Both the position numbers and the translations under genes were made by a program. 8,790 nt of DNA. It comes from Pseudomonadota bacterium. Its GTDB lineage: Bacteria; Pseudomonadota; Gammaproteobacteria; Burkholderiales; Burkholderiaceae_B. The stretch spans positions 1 to 8,790 of the forward strand of contig JAEYVD010000120.1 in the NCBI GenBank assembly GCA_023432075.1, in the 5' to 3' direction. Every line of letters begins with the position of its first letter. Position 1 is the first letter of the stretch. Below the pieces are notes generated by a model. It was not told where the DNA came from. It was given only the letters and a program-made list of their open reading frames with translations, and ran no database searches. Positions 7,788 through 8,790 of the stretch are shown here, in pieces.

Positions 7788-7991
7788 ATGCCTACCCAAT
7801 CCGATCTGCGCTTCTCGTTCGCCATTGGCGACGAAGCAATTGAAGTCGCCGAATTTTCGCTGCAGGAAGACCCGTTCCGGTCGCTATTTCCGCAAGTAGA
7901 TGGCGACGAGCAGAAGGGACATTACCGCAGCCAAAGCAACCGGGAGTTCGGTCTACGCGCACCTCCTGATAGTCTGGAGCGCGCCAGATGA
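7788..7991 (+). CDS. Short ORF with VgrG-like N-terminus; probable shrunken vgrG remnant
   Basis: The 67-residue ORF begins MPTQSDLRFSFAIGDEAIEV and continues AEFSLQEDPFR, which resembles the first strands of VgrG, the T6SS spike protein, where F-x-V plus xFSLxExLSxxFR patterns open the gp27-like domain. After about residue 33 the similarity I can see stops and a short polar tail (EQKGHYRSQSNREF...) follows. A normal VgrG is more than 600 residues, so nearly all of the spike is missing. The start has a good GGAAG site (7777-7781) 6 nt upstream. The stop overlaps the next gene's ATG (ATGA), an arrangement expected for an intact vgrG and its adaptor gene, so an internal deletion that kept both ends is plausible. 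It may be a non-functional remnant or an unrelated small protein. Confidence 0.5.
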   Translation: MPTQSDLRFSFAIGDEAIEVAEFSLQEDPFRSLFPQVDGDEQKGHYRSQSNREFGLRAPPDSLERAR

Positions 7992-8790
7992 CCCAGAGCG
8001 CCGTACAAGCGTTTGCCCATATCGAACGCGCACCCAGCGACTATCTTTACCTCTTGCTGGACCCGCTCGCGCCGTGCGCGCCCAAAGATCCCCTTAGCAT
8101 TCAGTCGCTGACCCACGCGTTGGGCGAACAGGCGATCGCGCGCGTCATCCGGCCAGACCTTGCCCATACGCCCGACGCGTGCCCGGCGCTTATACAGCTG
8201 GCCGCGCCAGGAGGCGCCGCGGACATTTCTCTGCTCGCCGCCGCCGAACGTTCTGCGCGTGATGATGCCAGCTGTAAAAAACGCTATGTGTGCGGATGGC
8301 TGACCAGTGATCACCCCCTCGCTGCTCTCGCCGATCACTTGGCTGCGCGCTGCCTGGATGTCATCGCGCCGATCGCCGGGAAACGCACGACGCCGTGGTT
8401 CGAGCCATTGCGGCTTGAACTGCTCGCGGCGTCAATGGAACACGCCTTTCCTGCTTTGCTATGGCCCGTCAAGCGTTGGCTTTGCCCGACCAGCTGGGGC
8501 ACCTGCACCTTACTTCGCGGTTCCCCCACCGAAGCTCGCTCGGATGCCCCTCCACTAGTTGGGCAGGCTCAACAGCTTGCACCGCTCGTCAGCGACTTCC
8601 TGGATGTATGGCGTGTCGCGCTCGGATTCCCCGTGACGTATGCCCCCATGCGCTGGCGTGGCCCCACGATTCTTCCGCCCCAGGCCGCCGTGCACGCTTT
8701 CCGGATGATCCGTGACGCACAGAACTCACGCTTGCGCCTGAGCGCCGACATCATCGACCTGTGCATGCATCGCGTCTTCATTCATCCCCA
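7988..8790 (+). CDS. DUF4123-like protein, probable T6SS effector adaptor (Tap/TEC type), 3' end cut by window
   Basis: The frame is open from ATG 7988 to the end of the window (267 residues visible), preceded by a good TGGAG site 8 nt upstream, and overlaps the VgrG-like ORF by 4 bp. The pattern fits DUF4123, a domain in adaptor proteins that load toxic effectors onto VgrG: YLYLLLDPLA (19-28), ALGEQAIARVIRPD (44-57), PALIQLAAPG (66-75), YVCGWLTSDHPLAALADHL (100-118), then TPWFEPLRLELL (135-146) where family members have a similar F-x-DPR-like segment. ALLWPVKRWLCP (156-167) and a later AFRMIRDAQ...ADIIDLCMHRVF region complete the visible part. An effector gene would be expected further right. 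The family call rests on pattern recognition without a search. Confidence 0.72.
   Translation, partial: MTQSAVQAFAHIERAPSDYLYLLLDPLAPCAPKDPLSIQSLTHALGEQAIARVIRPDLAHTPDACPALIQLAAPGGAADISLLAAAERSARDDASCKKRYVCGWLTSDHPLAALADHLAARCLDVIAPIAGKRTTPWFEPLRLELLAASMEHAFPALLWPVKRWLCPTSWGTCTLLRGSPTEARSDAPPLVGQAQQLAPLVSDFLDVWRVALGFPVTYAPMRWRGPTILPPQAAVHAFRMIRDAQNSRLRLSADIIDLCMHRVFIHP

Noticed and set aside
7900..8097. Overlapping 65-codon plus-strand frame across the end of the VgrG-like ORF and the start of the DUF4123-like gene
   Set aside because: No ribosome binding site, no recognisable domain, and it conflicts with two ORFs that each have good sites and an ATGA junction.

Overview
The window is GC-rich chromosomal DNA, and its protein style suggests a betaproteobacterium of the order Burkholderiales, most likely Alcaligenaceae (Bordetella/Achromobacter type). 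That placement rests on gene content and sequence feel alone, because no database search was possible. Nearly every base is coding. No gap exceeds about 155 bp, and no tRNA, rRNA, CRISPR array or insertion sequence is visible.

Positions 1-6163 (minus strand) hold a compact peptide/nickel-family (Dpp/Opp-type) ABC importer. Reading leftward from 6163 the order is: periplasmic solute-binding protein, permease B, permease C, ATPase D, ATPase F, then after a 111-bp gap an M20D amidohydrolase (hippurate hydrolase type) that runs off the left edge. B/C and D/F overlap by four bases (ATGA), so they should be translationally coupled. The expected pathway is binding and import of a small amide-containing solute, followed by cytoplasmic cleavage by the amidohydrolase. 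The solute itself cannot be read from the sequence, and the usual dipeptide-binding acidic motif of the binding protein is altered.

Positions 6164-6279 form a 116-bp divergent intergenic region between the importer and mnmE. It carries overlapping -10-like hexamers facing both ways, enclosed by a perfect 7-bp inverted repeat whose arm centres are 33 bp apart. Positions 6280-7632 (plus strand) are a complete mnmE (tRNA U34 modification GTPase) with all G motifs and the C-terminal FCIGK.

Positions 7633-7787 are a locally AT-rich spacer with a possible promoter and a small hairpin. Downstream lies what looks like the edge of a type VI secretion (T6SS) VgrG module: a 67-codon ORF whose first ~30 residues resemble the start of VgrG but which then ends, joined by an ATGA overlap to a DUF4123-like (T6SS adaptor) gene that runs off the right edge. 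The best candidates for a second look are this shrunken vgrG, the divergent operator-like region, a perfect DnaA-box 9-mer just in front of the amidohydrolase start, and the substrate question for the importer. I see no convincing evidence of a wholly new system in the window.
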